Below the pieces are notes generated by a model. It did not search any database and was not told the DNA's origin. It saw nothing but the letters and a program-made list of their open reading frames with translations. A DNA stretch of 64,000 bases from Undibacterium sp. (GTDB taxonomy: Bacteria > Pseudomonadota > Gammaproteobacteria > Burkholderiales > Burkholderiaceae_D). Positions 1-8,466 of the stretch are shown one piece after another. How positions within the stretch are numbered: position 1 is the stretch's first letter; every line of letters begins with the position of its first letter. The translations under genes were made by a program, and so were the position numbers. The stretch lies in NCBI GenBank assembly GCA_030645915.1, contig JAUSNO010000038.1, positions 124,001 through 188,000 of the forward strand. The letters are read 5' to 3'.

Positions 1-305
1 TAGGCCGCCAGATTGAGTTCATCGTCAGGAAACAAACCAAGATTGAGCTGCGCACTACATGCAGCGACCTGAGCAATTAATTTTTCTTGCGTGCTTACTT
101 TTCGATCCGCCCGGGTATAAAAAGCCTGTTCATTTTTTCCGGTGCGCTGCTGATGGCAGGCGGCGCAATTATGTTCAGCATGCATCGCCTTGCCAGCGTT
201 AGAATTGGCTGCAGCAAAAAGCCGTTCCCCATTTTGCGCATTAACGCTGATACAGAATGTCATCGATAAAAAACCGATGGCATACAATGATTTTCTGGCT
301 TTCAT
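1..305 (-). CDS. c-type cytochrome, partial (C-terminus outside window)
   Basis: This frame is missing from the ORF track because it runs off the left edge. Reading the minus strand from the ATG at 305 gives a hydrophobic start (MKARKSLYAIGFLSMTFCISVNA) that looks like a Sec signal peptide. A CAACH haem-binding motif follows at about residues 46-50, so this is a periplasmic c-type cytochrome. An AGGAG lies 8 nt before this ATG. An ATG two codons upstream (311) sits too close to it. It is the most distal visible gene of the sox-associated minus-strand series, after the DsrE-like gene. Mono- or dihaem state and role cannot be told; electron transfer from sulfur oxidation is an inference from position. 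Confidence 0.8.
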   Translation of the reverse strand, partial: MKARKSLYAIGFLSMTFCISVNAQNGERLFAAANSNAGKAMHAEHNCAACHQQRTGKNEQAFYTRADRKVSTQEKLIAQVAACSAQLNLGLFPDDELNLAA

Positions 306-347
306 ACGCATTTCTCCTGTGGTATCCGATCAAGATTGATGGCTCAA

Positions 348-776
348 CTATGGCTTGATATAGGCGTAGCCTTCCTGTATCTGCAATCGGCTCACTTCGG
401 CTACGCCTGAAGGAACGATACTTGTTTCCGGCAACAGCCTGGATTTATCAATATTACGGCTGACCAGCGTGTTGTTGCAGACTCGAAACTCGACCTTTCT
501 GGCCGCCAGCTCCTGCACTGCTATGTCGTAGGGATTGCCATTTTTATCCTGAGCGCCATCCAGCAGAAAATCGATTCCGGGCCCATGCGTGACGAAGACA
601 ATCTTTGCCTTGGGACTCTGATCCAGATGATTGCGGGCATTCCTTAATGCAACGGTGGCGTTACTGCTGTCGCTGACATGATAAATCACTTTTTCCGCTC
701 GATCTGCGGCTGATGCCGTCGTGACAGCGATCAAGGAAAAAAACAGTGCGCTCATTAATTTAAAAAATATTTTCAT
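348..776 (-). CDS. DsrE-family protein with signal peptide
   Basis: The protein has about 142 aa. Residues 1-23 form a Sec signal peptide ending in a TASA-type cleavage site, so the product is probably periplasmic. The body resembles the DsrE/DsrF-like fold: a strand-forming VIYHVSD, then KIVFVTHGPGIDFLL, and a single cysteine in the conserved FRVCNNTL segment. DsrE-like proteins carry or transfer sulfur on cysteine, and family members of this periplasmic type often accompany sox genes. The start at 776 is preferred over the ATG at 779 because AAGGAG then has 5-nt spacing. It lies between the SoxH-like gene and the cytochrome. Substrate unknown. Confidence 0.8.
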   Translation of the reverse strand: MKIFFKLMSALFFSLIAVTTASAADRAEKVIYHVSDSSNATVALRNARNHLDQSPKAKIVFVTHGPGIDFLLDGAQDKNGNPYDIAVQELAARKVEFRVCNNTLVSRNIDKSRLLPETSIVPSGVAEVSRLQIQEGYAYIKP

Positions 777-838
777 CATGACTCCTTAGGTTTATTTACT
801 GCTCTTCAGTACGTCTTTACTGCTGCCTTATTGCCACT

Positions 839-1825
839 TCAACGCTTCTCCAGGCTTTCGTGCTCCATCAATATGTAGGTGCCAAACGCATTGAGCCGGT
901 TCGCCTGCTCAAATGCAGGTTGCTTTTCAAACTGCGACCAATCGGTCTGTTGATAGGCTTCTTCAAAACCCTGTAAATCCTGCACTGCCGCGCCCATTTT
1001 TTCTCGCAGATACAACAGATATGTTTTGGTTAGTTGCATGTCTTGAATCGTATTGGTCGACGCACCGCCATGCCCGGGAATGACCACCAGTGGTTTGACA
1101 TCCAGCAGGCGATCGAGTGTCTGTAGCCAGACCCGGCTATCGGCATTGCCGACGAAAGGAATTCGTCCGGAAAAATAAATGTCGCCGGCAAACAAAACCT
1201 TATCGTTCTCAACGAACAGCAATACATCTTCTGAGGAATGGGCGCCGCTGCTATTGATTATCTGAAAACGGATGCCGCCCGATTCAAATGCAATGGATTT
1301 TTTATCTTTGAAACTGAGCCATTTATCTGCTGCAACCACGACCGTCTTATCATCGACCCAGGGGAATAGTTCAGCCTTTCGTTGTTCCAGGCGTTGCTGC
1401 GCTATCTCGGAGCTTAAATATAACTGGCCATTTTCATGTCCGATGATCTCTGCGCCAATTTTCTTGAAGGCTTGCAAACCATAAATATGATCGGCATGGT
1501 AGTGCCCGACAATGACTTTTCGTATCGGCTTTTTGGTAATTGATCGAATCGCGTTGATCATCGCCTGACCCAGCACCGGCGTCGCCAGCGCGTCATACAC
1601 CACCACGCCATCGTTGGTGATAACAAATCCTGCGTTCGACATGAAACCCTGATTGGCGGAACTGGCTACGCCGGCGGCACCGCGAAAATAGTAGACATGC
1701 TCTGACACCTTAATCGGCTTGAGCTGAATGTCTTGCGTCGCGCTGGCATGGCGCGAAAACAGCATCGCAGTGACGGCTAATGTGATGACGACCGCCAGCG
1801 CATAACTTTTCTTGAGCAGATTCAT
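839..1825 (-). CDS. SoxH-like metallo-beta-lactamase-fold hydrolase
   Basis: A 328-aa protein with an N-terminal signal peptide (about residues 10-29, ending ASA). The metallo-beta-lactamase core has the zinc-binding signature HYHADH at 108-113, followed by further His/Asp ligands in SSGAHSSED, FAGDIYF and VIPGHGG. This layout matches SoxH and related periplasmic MBL proteins found with sox operons, whose reaction is not established and which are not essential for thiosulfate oxidation in the organisms tested. The ORF-track start at 1864 adds 13 unlikely residues; the ATG at 1825 begins a proper signal peptide and has GGAA upstream. It sits downstream of the FadL gene in the same direction. 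Confidence 0.8.
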   Translation of the reverse strand: MNLLKKSYALAVVITLAVTAMLFSRHASATQDIQLKPIKVSEHVYYFRGAAGVASSANQGFMSNAGFVITNDGVVVYDALATPVLGQAMINAIRSITKKPIRKVIVGHYHADHIYGLQAFKKIGAEIIGHENGQLYLSSEIAQQRLEQRKAELFPWVDDKTVVVAADKWLSFKDKKSIAFESGGIRFQIINSSGAHSSEDVLLFVENDKVLFAGDIYFSGRIPFVGNADSRVWLQTLDRLLDVKPLVVIPGHGGASTNTIQDMQLTKTYLLYLREKMGAAVQDLQGFEEAYQQTDWSQFEKQPAFEQANRLNAFGTYILMEHESLEKR

Positions 1826-1906
1826 AATAGTGATTCCATCGCTGTATTCCCTACATTTAAACAAAAAAGTCTGAGTACCTGTTGAAGCACTCAGACCAAT
1901 CCGTTA

Positions 1907-3220
1907 TTAAAACTTGGTGCTCCAGGCAATCCCCAGTGAATTCTGGCTCATGCCTATGGTTTCAGTACCACCGGCATTTGGCGGTGCAGGAAACAGGCCA
2001 TTGAACAGCGACGAGCCGTTTACGGTCTGGCGCGGTGCATGCATGTACGAGGCTGAAATCTCAGAGTTTTTGGAAAGCGCATACGTTGCACCCAATGTGT
2101 AGTGGGATTGAACCACGCCTGGCGCAAGAATATTAAACGTCACATCCGCCGCATTAATCGGGTTACTACCGTGATTGTAACCAGCCCGCACTTGCAATTG
2201 TTCAGTCAGTTTGTAGGCTGCACCAAGTTTGATCACATCAACATCCTTCCAGCCGAATCCCGGGCCATTGGCCGCACCCATAGGTGCCATTGGCATGCTG
2301 GAATTATTGATTGATTTAACGCCGCTGTAACTGATGCGTTGGTAGTCCAGTGCAAAGCTCAGGTACTTATCGGGTGTAATTACCAGGCCGATGTTGTAGT
2401 TTTCGGGTATATCAAAATCACCGGCTTCAGCAAACAGACCTTTGTATTTGCTGAACGCTTTCATATCCATCTTGCTGGCATAGGCTGCGCCGACGCTAAT
2501 GCTGTCATTAATCTTGCCAAGGTAACCTACCCGCACACCCAGACCAGTTGAACTGTCGTAGCCGTTATTCGTCACGAACCCCGGCGAACCGGTAAACGGA
2601 GGGAAGCCTGGCGAGTTATTAAACGCCTGCAAACCGTCAGATTTGAAACGCTGATAGCCAACTAGCAGCGACACACCAATGGAGTGATTGGCGTTGATTT
2701 TCTTGGAGAATGTGGGAGCGACGATCAGCTGCATCATATCGACACCCAAGCTACCGGATCCGCACAGCATATTGTTGCCGGAAGGAGATCCACAATTGTA
2801 TTTCCCTTGCGCGTACGATGAATTTAGTCCGCCATTGCCATACACAGATAAACCGAACGACATGTCGTTAGCGATCATCTGGTTGTAACCGAATTCGGGA
2901 ATCAGGAAATTGGTGCGACCGCTTTCGCTACGACCATTCAACGTAGGGATACCGGCACCATCGCGCTGCGCATCGCGGCTAGGTCTAAACCAATCCACGC
3001 CGACATCTGCACGATTGCCAACCCACACCATGCTGGCCGGGTTATTTGCTCCGCCGAAGGTATCCTGTGTCATCGCGGTTGCGGCGCCGCCCATGCCTTT
3101 GGCAATGATCCCGTAACCATGCGAAAAATAGCCATTAGTTGCTGACGCCGGATGTTGTGAAATGATGGCGATTGCTGCGGCCAGTAAAGTTAACCGTAAC
3201 TGATTTTTTTTCTGCGTCAT
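1907..3220 (-). CDS. OmpP1/FadL-family outer membrane channel
   Basis: A 437-aa protein with a Sec signal peptide (cleavage after ASA) followed by the family signature NGYFSHGYGIIAKGMGGAATA and NNPASM. These are the N-terminal hatch features of FadL/TodX channels. The rest alternates in beta-strand fashion and ends in a Phe (WSTKF), as outer membrane barrels do. FadL proteins admit hydrophobic molecules. Its place between the thioredoxin-like and SoxH-like genes suggests uptake of a sulfur compound or hydrophobic substrate, but that is inference. The start at 3220 has AGGAG with 6-nt spacing; the 37-residue upstream extension in the ORF track is rejected. Confidence 0.88.
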   Translation of the reverse strand: MTQKKNQLRLTLLAAAIAIISQHPASATNGYFSHGYGIIAKGMGGAATAMTQDTFGGANNPASMVWVGNRADVGVDWFRPSRDAQRDGAGIPTLNGRSESGRTNFLIPEFGYNQMIANDMSFGLSVYGNGGLNSSYAQGKYNCGSPSGNNMLCGSGSLGVDMMQLIVAPTFSKKINANHSIGVSLLVGYQRFKSDGLQAFNNSPGFPPFTGSPGFVTNNGYDSSTGLGVRVGYLGKINDSISVGAAYASKMDMKAFSKYKGLFAEAGDFDIPENYNIGLVITPDKYLSFALDYQRISYSGVKSINNSSMPMAPMGAANGPGFGWKDVDVIKLGAAYKLTEQLQVRAGYNHGSNPINAADVTFNILAPGVVQSHYTLGATYALSKNSEISASYMHAPRQTVNGSSLFNGLFPAPPNAGGTETIGMSQNSLGIAWSTKF

Positions 3221-3353
3221 TGCTGTCTCCTGATTGGATTTTTTGCGTAGCAATATTTTTTGCTTACGCTGATTTATGTAAAATGACTTTCTCTTACTCC
3301 CGCCTCTCTCGGGTTCATGCATCTGCCTCAACTTTCATTTTTTATTTGATGTC

Positions 3354-3758
3354 TTATGCATTTTTTATTGCAGTGACTATCCGTTGATCCAGATAAGCGC
3401 TGTAAAAGCCCGCACTATTCAAGCCAAGCAAAGGCTCTGCAAGAATGCGCATTCCGCTACCTAAAAATACGACTGTAGGAAAAAAATTGACCTTGAGATT
3501 TTTTAACAACAACGCTGGCGCGATTCGATTTCCATCTGCCCCAATCAAACCCTGGCTTCGATCTGAAATCAGTTCACGAAACATCAGTTTTTTGTCCGAC
3601 ACAGTTCTGGCGATCGGTAACAGATAGTTGTTCCTTACCTCATGGCAAAAATGACAGTCCGAACGCGACAATAAAAGAATCAGGGGAATTTTCTCCTTCT
3701 CCAGATGATTCATGTCTTTGGCCAAGTTAGCCAACAAAGTGATGTTATTCACTGCCAT
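3354..3758 (-). CDS. Thioredoxin-fold protein, SoxW/SoxS-like
   Basis: A 134-aa protein with a CHFC redox motif after a beta strand (PLILLLSRSDCHFCHEV) and a cis-proline loop (NFFPTVVFLG), both diagnostic of the thioredoxin fold. In sox operons such proteins (SoxW, SoxS) keep the SoxY carrier cysteine reduced. This one has no obvious signal peptide, which is odd if it works on periplasmic SoxYZ. Either it is cytoplasmic, or the true N-terminus is different. The TTG at 3761 could also serve as start; the ATG at 3758 is chosen. It begins about 16 nt after the stop of the haem-binding gene, so it belongs to the same operon. Confidence 0.75.
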   Translation of the reverse strand: MAVNNITLLANLAKDMNHLEKEKIPLILLLSRSDCHFCHEVRNNYLLPIARTVSDKKLMFRELISDRSQGLIGADGNRIAPALLLKNLKVNFFPTVVFLGSGMRILAEPLLGLNSAGFYSAYLDQRIVTAIKNA

Positions 3759-3773
3759 CAATCCATTGATCCA

Positions 3774-4316
3774 TCAGTTCAGGTCGATTGCGTCTTGTAT
3801 TGCCGCGATCCCGGCCTTGGCACATTCATCATCCATTTCGCCATTCGGCGCACCGGAAACGCCGATGCCGCCGATGATGCTGCCCGATGCCTGTATCACC
3901 AAACCACCCGCGATCATTGCCACACCGGGCACGCCGCGAATACCGCTACTGGGCTGGTTGTAAGCTGTGGCCTTGGCCATCTCGCCGCTGGAGGTTTTGA
4001 AACTGACGGCAGTCCATGCCTTGCGGGTTGCTGTTTCAGGCGTATGCATTCCGGCCAGCGCATCCCGCACCATCACTAACGCAATACCCGATCTATCCAC
4101 TACCGTCACTGCCACCAGCGCACCCTTTTTCTGGCAGGCCAACAAGGCGGTATTGGCCGCTAACCGGGCCGCATCCAGGCTCACACTCATCATGCTTTGC
4201 ACTGCCTTGAGCTCGTCTTTTGCGTGTGCCGCATTGCCAGACAATAGCGTGCCTGTCAGTGCTATCACCTGGCCCGCACGCTTCAACGCATGATGTGAAA
4301 TCATGGGCGCGCTCAT
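3774..4316 (-). CDS. HbpS/GlcG (DUF336)-family haem-binding protein, exported
   Basis: A 180-aa protein with a signal peptide (about residues 8-32, ending AHA) and the HbpS/GlcG fold. Recognisable blocks are GALVAVTVVDRSGIALVMVRD, ETATRKAWTAVSF, a central GVPGVAMIAGG and the C-terminal GGIGVSGAP. Family members bind haem or act as small sensor and scavenger proteins. Its ATG overlaps the soxB stop (ATGA), so the two are translationally coupled. That links it to the Sox pathway, which needs several c-type haems. A haem-delivery or protective role is inference; no biochemical function can be read from sequence. Confidence 0.82.
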   Translation of the reverse strand: MSAPMISHHALKRAGQVIALTGTLLSGNAAHAKDELKAVQSMMSVSLDAARLAANTALLACQKKGALVAVTVVDRSGIALVMVRDALAGMHTPETATRKAWTAVSFKTSSGEMAKATAYNQPSSGIRGVPGVAMIAGGLVIQASGSIIGGIGVSGAPNGEMDDECAKAGIAAIQDAIDLN

Positions 4317-6037
4317 TTTGCAAAACCTGGGTTGCCATCCATGCCCAACAGTTTTGGCTGATTCAGCTTGCGTTGCTTGATCACTTTATGCGACTTGAAA
4401 TAGGTTTCCATGACATCCCAGATCGGTTCGCCCTGTGCACCCTCCGCCACTGGCGCCCAGCTGGCGACCTTGTATTTCTTGCTCGCTTCAATACCCTTGC
4501 CATTCAAGCTCATATTATTGATGCGCGCACCAGCCTTGGCGTTCGGCGTACAGCTGTATTCCAGACCTCCCACCCTGACCATGTCGCCGCCCTGCTGAAA
4601 ATACGGGTCGGGATTAAACAGGTTGTCGCAGACATCTTCCAGTATGGTTTTGATGGTATCGCCCGTCATTTCTGTCAGCGTAGTCGCCGGATAGGTGATC
4701 GCTACCTGATCCATCAGGTTATCGCGCGTGATCACCTGGCCAGGCAAAATCGTGGTGCCCCAGCGGAAGCCAGGGGAGAAGGCGATTTCCGCGCCCTTCA
4801 CTTCCATTAAGGCATCGACAATCAATTGGTCCCATGAGCCATTGAAGTTACCCCGGCGATACAGCAGACCTTCACTGACGGCCAATTTCTCATCGAGCTT
4901 CTGTTTATAGGGTGCGCGGACTTTATCGATATGCGCCTGCATTTCGGCATCAGCCGGAAGCAGGTTTGAAAATACCGGCAATAAACGGTATTTAAATCCT
5001 TGTACCTTGCCTGCGCGCACATCCAGATCAAGCACGCCCAGGAACTTGCCGTTGGAACCCGCATTGGTGACCAGAGTCTGGCCTTTGGCATTACTTACCA
5101 CAGACGGAATCGGTATTCCGTCGTGGGTATGGCCGCCCATGATGGCGTCGATACCAGTGACCCGCGAAGCCATTTTCAGATCGACATCCATGCCGTTATG
5201 CGACAGAACTATTACGGCTTGGGCACCCTTCTGGCGTGCCTCATCGACCATTTTTTGCATGTTCTCGTCCTGAATCCCAAATGACCAGTCTGGCACCATA
5301 TAGCGTGGATTGGCGATCGGCGTATACGGGAAAGCCTGACCGATAACGGCAACCGGAACACCGTTCATCTCGCGGATAACATAGGGTTCAAATACCTGAT
5401 CACCGAAGTCAGTGGTCTTGACATTCTGTGCCAGGAAATTAATTTTACCCTTGAAATCCTTTTCTATGATTTCCTTAACCCTGGCGGCACCGAGTGTAAA
5501 TTCCCAGTGCGGACTCATCAGGTTCACGCCCAATAATTTGCAGGCATCTACCATGTCCTGACCATTGGTCCACAGTGCGGTAGCCGAGCCTTGCCAGGTA
5601 TCGCCGCCATCGAGCAGCAAGGCATGTGGCCGGCTGGCGCGAACCTGTTTAATCAGGGTGGCAAGATGGGCAAAGCCACCTACTTTTCCATATGTTTTCG
5701 CTGCTTTTTCGAAATCAAGATAGGTAAATGCATGTGCCTGTGCGGTATGCGGCGCGATACCAAACTGCTTCAACAAGGCGTCTCCGACCAGATGCGGCGC
5801 TTTGCCTAAGGCTCCCGCCACACCCAGATTTACACTTGGTTCGCGAAAATACAAAGGCATCAATTGAGCATGGCAATCGGTGAAGTGCATAAAACTGACA
5901 TTGCCGAATGCAGGCAAATCATACAAACGCTCGTTCATTCCCGGCTTGGCCGCCAACACATCCTTATGGCTGATGGCCATCCCTCCGGCACTGGCAATGG
6001 CCAGGACTTGCATAAATTCGCGGCGACTGATACTCAT
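4313..6037 (-). CDS. soxB: SoxB, thiosulfohydrolase of the Sox complex
   Basis: SoxB hydrolyses the terminal sulfonate from SoxY-bound thiosulfate adducts, releasing sulfate in the periplasm. The 574-aa protein has a twin-arginine signal (SRREFMQ at 4-10) and the calcineurin-like dimetal site: FTDCHAQ near 52, LLDGGDTWQGS near 140, SHNG, and GGHTHDG. A 5'-nucleotidase C-terminal domain follows (RWGTTILPG onwards). Length is normal for the family. AAGGA lies 7 nt before the start. It follows soxX by 91 nt and shares its last bases with the haem-binding protein start. Confidence 0.97.
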   Translation of the reverse strand: MSISRREFMQVLAIASAGGMAISHKDVLAAKPGMNERLYDLPAFGNVSFMHFTDCHAQLMPLYFREPSVNLGVAGALGKAPHLVGDALLKQFGIAPHTAQAHAFTYLDFEKAAKTYGKVGGFAHLATLIKQVRASRPHALLLDGGDTWQGSATALWTNGQDMVDACKLLGVNLMSPHWEFTLGAARVKEIIEKDFKGKINFLAQNVKTTDFGDQVFEPYVIREMNGVPVAVIGQAFPYTPIANPRYMVPDWSFGIQDENMQKMVDEARQKGAQAVIVLSHNGMDVDLKMASRVTGIDAIMGGHTHDGIPIPSVVSNAKGQTLVTNAGSNGKFLGVLDLDVRAGKVQGFKYRLLPVFSNLLPADAEMQAHIDKVRAPYKQKLDEKLAVSEGLLYRRGNFNGSWDQLIVDALMEVKGAEIAFSPGFRWGTTILPGQVITRDNLMDQVAITYPATTLTEMTGDTIKTILEDVCDNLFNPDPYFQQGGDMVRVGGLEYSCTPNAKAGARINNMSLNGKGIEASKKYKVASWAPVAEGAQGEPIWDVMETYFKSHKVIKQRKLNQPKLLGMDGNPGFAK

Positions 6038-6128
6038 ATTTAATTCCTTCGCTATATGCCTAAATAATTACTATCGGATAAAGACATGACGATTCTATCC
6101 AGGCATTTATATTGATCTATCCAGCTAT

Positions 6129-6749
6129 TTATTTATTAATTGGCGACTGCGGATCCAACAGCAATGCCATCACGTCTTGCATCTGTTTTTCGCTTAAAAT
6201 TCCTGCTGCGCCATAACGCGGCATGACCGAGCAGGCGTTGAAGGCATGTGAGCTATAAATTTTGCTCCAGGTATATTTGACGATTTCTTCAGATGGGCCA
6301 CCGCGCAATTTGCCATATTGCGCCAGACTAGGCCCGATATTCCCGTAGGCGATTTCTTCTTTGGATATCTGGTGGCATGCATAGCAGTTACCGCCATTGA
6401 CGGTTTTACTATCGTCTGAAAACTGTAGCCCGCGTCCATTCTGGGCGACTTTCTCACCCTCTTTCCAGTCGCCCAGATATTTTCCACTGGCTGGATATTT
6501 GACACTGTCCGTAGCAGCTTTTTCCAATTGAGCGCGGATCTCTGCAGGCAGCTCTTTCTGCGCATAGTCGGAGCAGGTTTTTTGCAGTTCGGACTGATCC
6601 AGTCTATCCATCTTGGCGATGCCTTTGTCCGCGAACGATGCCTTGATGCTCGCAATACTCTCTTTTGAATCGGGCAAACTCACCACCGTAGCGCAAGCTG
6701 AAACGGCAATCAGCAGCAATAGCAGTGTCATTTTCTGTTTGGTATTCAT
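6129..6749 (-). CDS. soxX: SoxX, monohaem c-type cytochrome
   Basis: SoxX pairs with SoxA to form the cytochrome that couples thiosulfate to SoxYZ by oxidation. The 206-aa protein has one haem motif CYACH at about 122-126 and a distal methionine candidate in CSVMPRYGAAG. The C-terminus has the usual family ending with a hydrophobic helix (QDVMALLLDP). The signal sequence ends in VSAC, which fits a lipobox, so the protein may be lipid-anchored. The start at ATG 6749 is preferred over GTG 6752 because AGGA then lies 6 nt upstream. It is between soxA and soxB. Confidence 0.95.
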   Translation of the reverse strand: MNTKQKMTLLLLLIAVSACATVVSLPDSKESIASIKASFADKGIAKMDRLDQSELQKTCSDYAQKELPAEIRAQLEKAATDSVKYPASGKYLGDWKEGEKVAQNGRGLQFSDDSKTVNGGNCYACHQISKEEIAYGNIGPSLAQYGKLRGGPSEEIVKYTWSKIYSSHAFNACSVMPRYGAAGILSEKQMQDVMALLLDPQSPINK

Positions 6750-6785
6750 CACTTATCCTTGACTGATTAAGCTATTTTGTATGCG

Positions 6786-7595
6786 TTATCTCTTCAATGC
6801 GGGAGCATCCATGAGTCCGCCTTTGGCCATCACTCCCAGATACGTGATCAGGTCGATTGAGGTCTGAGAACTATATTTCAATTCGGGAAAACGCTGCTGG
6901 CGGAAACAGTCATTGAGACGCCATTGCATGGTGCGTACCGCACCTTGGCTGACCCGATAGGCAGGCCAAGTAGCGAAGGCTTTTTGCGCTTGCAGGCTAT
7001 CTTGAAGATTGGGCAAATCTTGCAGTCGAATTCTCTGACCGGTGGTTGAGTGACAAGAAGCACAGGAGAAATCGAACGGTCCACCGCGATAAAAAAATGC
7101 CTTTTCTCCACGTGCGTAGGCAGCTTTTTCTTTGTAATGATTTTGCGGAACACTGATTGGACTGCCACGTGATTCCGCGACGGCATAAGCGGTGAGCGCT
7201 TCAAGCTCGGTAGCGCGTTCGCCTTGGGCAGAGAAAGGTTTTTTGATGACTTCTTCACGCTTAAAACCTTGCATGTTAACCATGCAATGCACCAGGCGAG
7301 TTTCAAAATCCATGACGGCATCGGTATCCTTGAAATAGCGCGGCATCTCGGCATAAGCGCCTTTTAACATGCCGGGGCCTTTGCCAAAATCACATTTTTC
7401 CAAGGAAACATTATTGGGGCCACGCTTCTGTTTCCAAAGCACCTCGCCTTGCCCCTCAACCAATTCAGCCGGATTACCATCTGCCAGCATGGCACGATAT
7501 TTGGCGATCTCGTCGGCCGCAGATTGCGCCAAAGCCGCAGCGGAGCCGAGTCCAACACCTGCGAAAAAAAACAGGTAAATGAAAGTTTTTTTCAT
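6786..7595 (-). CDS. soxA: SoxA, c-type cytochrome of the SoxAX complex
   Basis: The 269-aa protein has a signal peptide ending ALA and a single haem motif CASCH at 178-182. The family's active-site cysteine, a haem ligand that becomes persulfidated, is Cys230 in RLNDCFRQQ. The N-terminal half lacks a CxxCH; Cys68 and Cys104 remain and could form the structural disulfide seen in monohaem SoxA types. With SoxX it conjugates thiosulfate to SoxY. AGGTGA precedes the start with 7-nt spacing. It lies between soxZ and soxX. Confidence 0.96.
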   Translation of the reverse strand: MKKTFIYLFFFAGVGLGSAAALAQSAADEIAKYRAMLADGNPAELVEGQGEVLWKQKRGPNNVSLEKCDFGKGPGMLKGAYAEMPRYFKDTDAVMDFETRLVHCMVNMQGFKREEVIKKPFSAQGERATELEALTAYAVAESRGSPISVPQNHYKEKAAYARGEKAFFYRGGPFDFSCASCHSTTGQRIRLQDLPNLQDSLQAQKAFATWPAYRVSQGAVRTMQWRLNDCFRQQRFPELKYSSQTSIDLITYLGVMAKGGLMDAPALKR

Positions 7596-7648
7596 TTGTT
7601 CGTCACCTAAATTAATTGAGAGACAAGTTATTTGTGTGCTTAAATTAT

Positions 7649-7960
7649 TTAAGCAATGGTCGCTTCATCGGTACGTGCATCACCCTTATTGTCTTTCCAG
7701 TTAATCTGGACTTTTTCGCCTTTTGCGCCGCCCTTGAATTTAAAGGCAAGAAAAGGGTTTTGTGAAACCGATTGACCCCACAAACATTGCAACACCACTT
7801 TACTGCCATGGGTAGCAGTCACTTCATTGATGAAGTGCGCGGGAACAATCTTCCCTTGTGAGTCTTTACGTAATCCACCTTCCATCGGGTGGGCCATCAA
7901 CACTTTTACTTCAGTCACGCCATTGTTGAAATTAGCGCGAATTTTCATTGGATCTGCCAT
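7649..7960 (-). CDS. soxZ: SoxZ, carrier-complex subunit
   Basis: SoxZ forms the SoxYZ heterodimer that carries sulfur intermediates through the pathway. The 103-aa protein has the immunoglobulin-like SoxZ fold with the recognised blocks KVLMAHPMEGGLRKD and HFINEVTATHGSK. It has no signal peptide, as expected, because it is exported in complex with the Tat-targeted SoxY. AGGAG has 6-nt spacing to the ATG at 7960. It is 47 nt downstream of soxY. Confidence 0.97.
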   Translation of the reverse strand: MADPMKIRANFNNGVTEVKVLMAHPMEGGLRKDSQGKIVPAHFINEVTATHGSKVVLQCLWGQSVSQNPFLAFKFKGGAKGEKVQINWKDNKGDARTDEATIA

Positions 7961-8007
7961 GGTATTCTCCTGTTTCTTTGATCGATAAGATTAGCTATCA
8001 GCCGCGA

Positions 8008-8466
8008 TTAACCGCCGCATCCGCCCAAAGTGACTTTGGTTTCTTTGCTGGCTGTGAATAGCTTGCCATTCGCTTTGACTACCACCACGACATGGGTGCT
8101 TTGCCCCATTTTCAGGCGCGTCTGTACCTGGCTTTCGGTATCGGCCGGAATCATGAACACAGCTGCCAGCGGATTCGGATTTTTCTCTACGAAAATATAG
8201 ATTTCCTGGGTATTCGGAATCGAGCTGTTAACTGAGACCGGTACAACAGCACCGTTTTCAGCAATGTCCGGAGTGGTAATGGCGATATCTTTACTATCAA
8301 CCGCGGTGCCGCCCAATGTCGCCAGGGCTTCAGATAGCGTCTTCGCGTCAAACCCGGCACGCGGATCGGTAGCTGCGAACGCCTGTTTGGCAGTAATGAC
8401 GCCTGCGGCAAGCAAGATGCCGAAAGCGCCGGTCGATTTCAACAGGGAACGTCGTGTCGTGTTCAT
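8008..8466 (-). CDS. soxY: SoxY, sulfur carrier protein
   Basis: The 152-aa protein ends in GGCGG, the swinging-arm motif whose cysteine (third from the C-terminus) binds the thiosulfate-derived sulfur. The N-terminus has a twin-arginine signal (RRSLLK) with a hydrophobic stretch and an AFA cleavage site. The start has AGGAG with 5-nt spacing. The ATG overlaps the stop of a 31-codon reading frame that fills the soxD-soxY gap. SoxY works with SoxZ in the periplasm and is loaded by SoxAX, then processed by SoxB and SoxCD. Confidence 0.97.
   Translation of the reverse strand: MNTTRRSLLKSTGAFGILLAAGVITAKQAFAATDPRAGFDAKTLSEALATLGGTAVDSKDIAITTPDIAENGAVVPVSVNSSIPNTQEIYIFVEKNPNPLAAVFMIPADTESQVQTRLKMGQSTHVVVVVKANGKLFTASKETKVTLGGCGG

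Noticed and set aside
87-269. 60-aa plus-strand ORF at the left edge
   Set aside because: It is the shadow of the minus-strand cytochrome with signal peptide and CAACH motif, which explains the segment much better.
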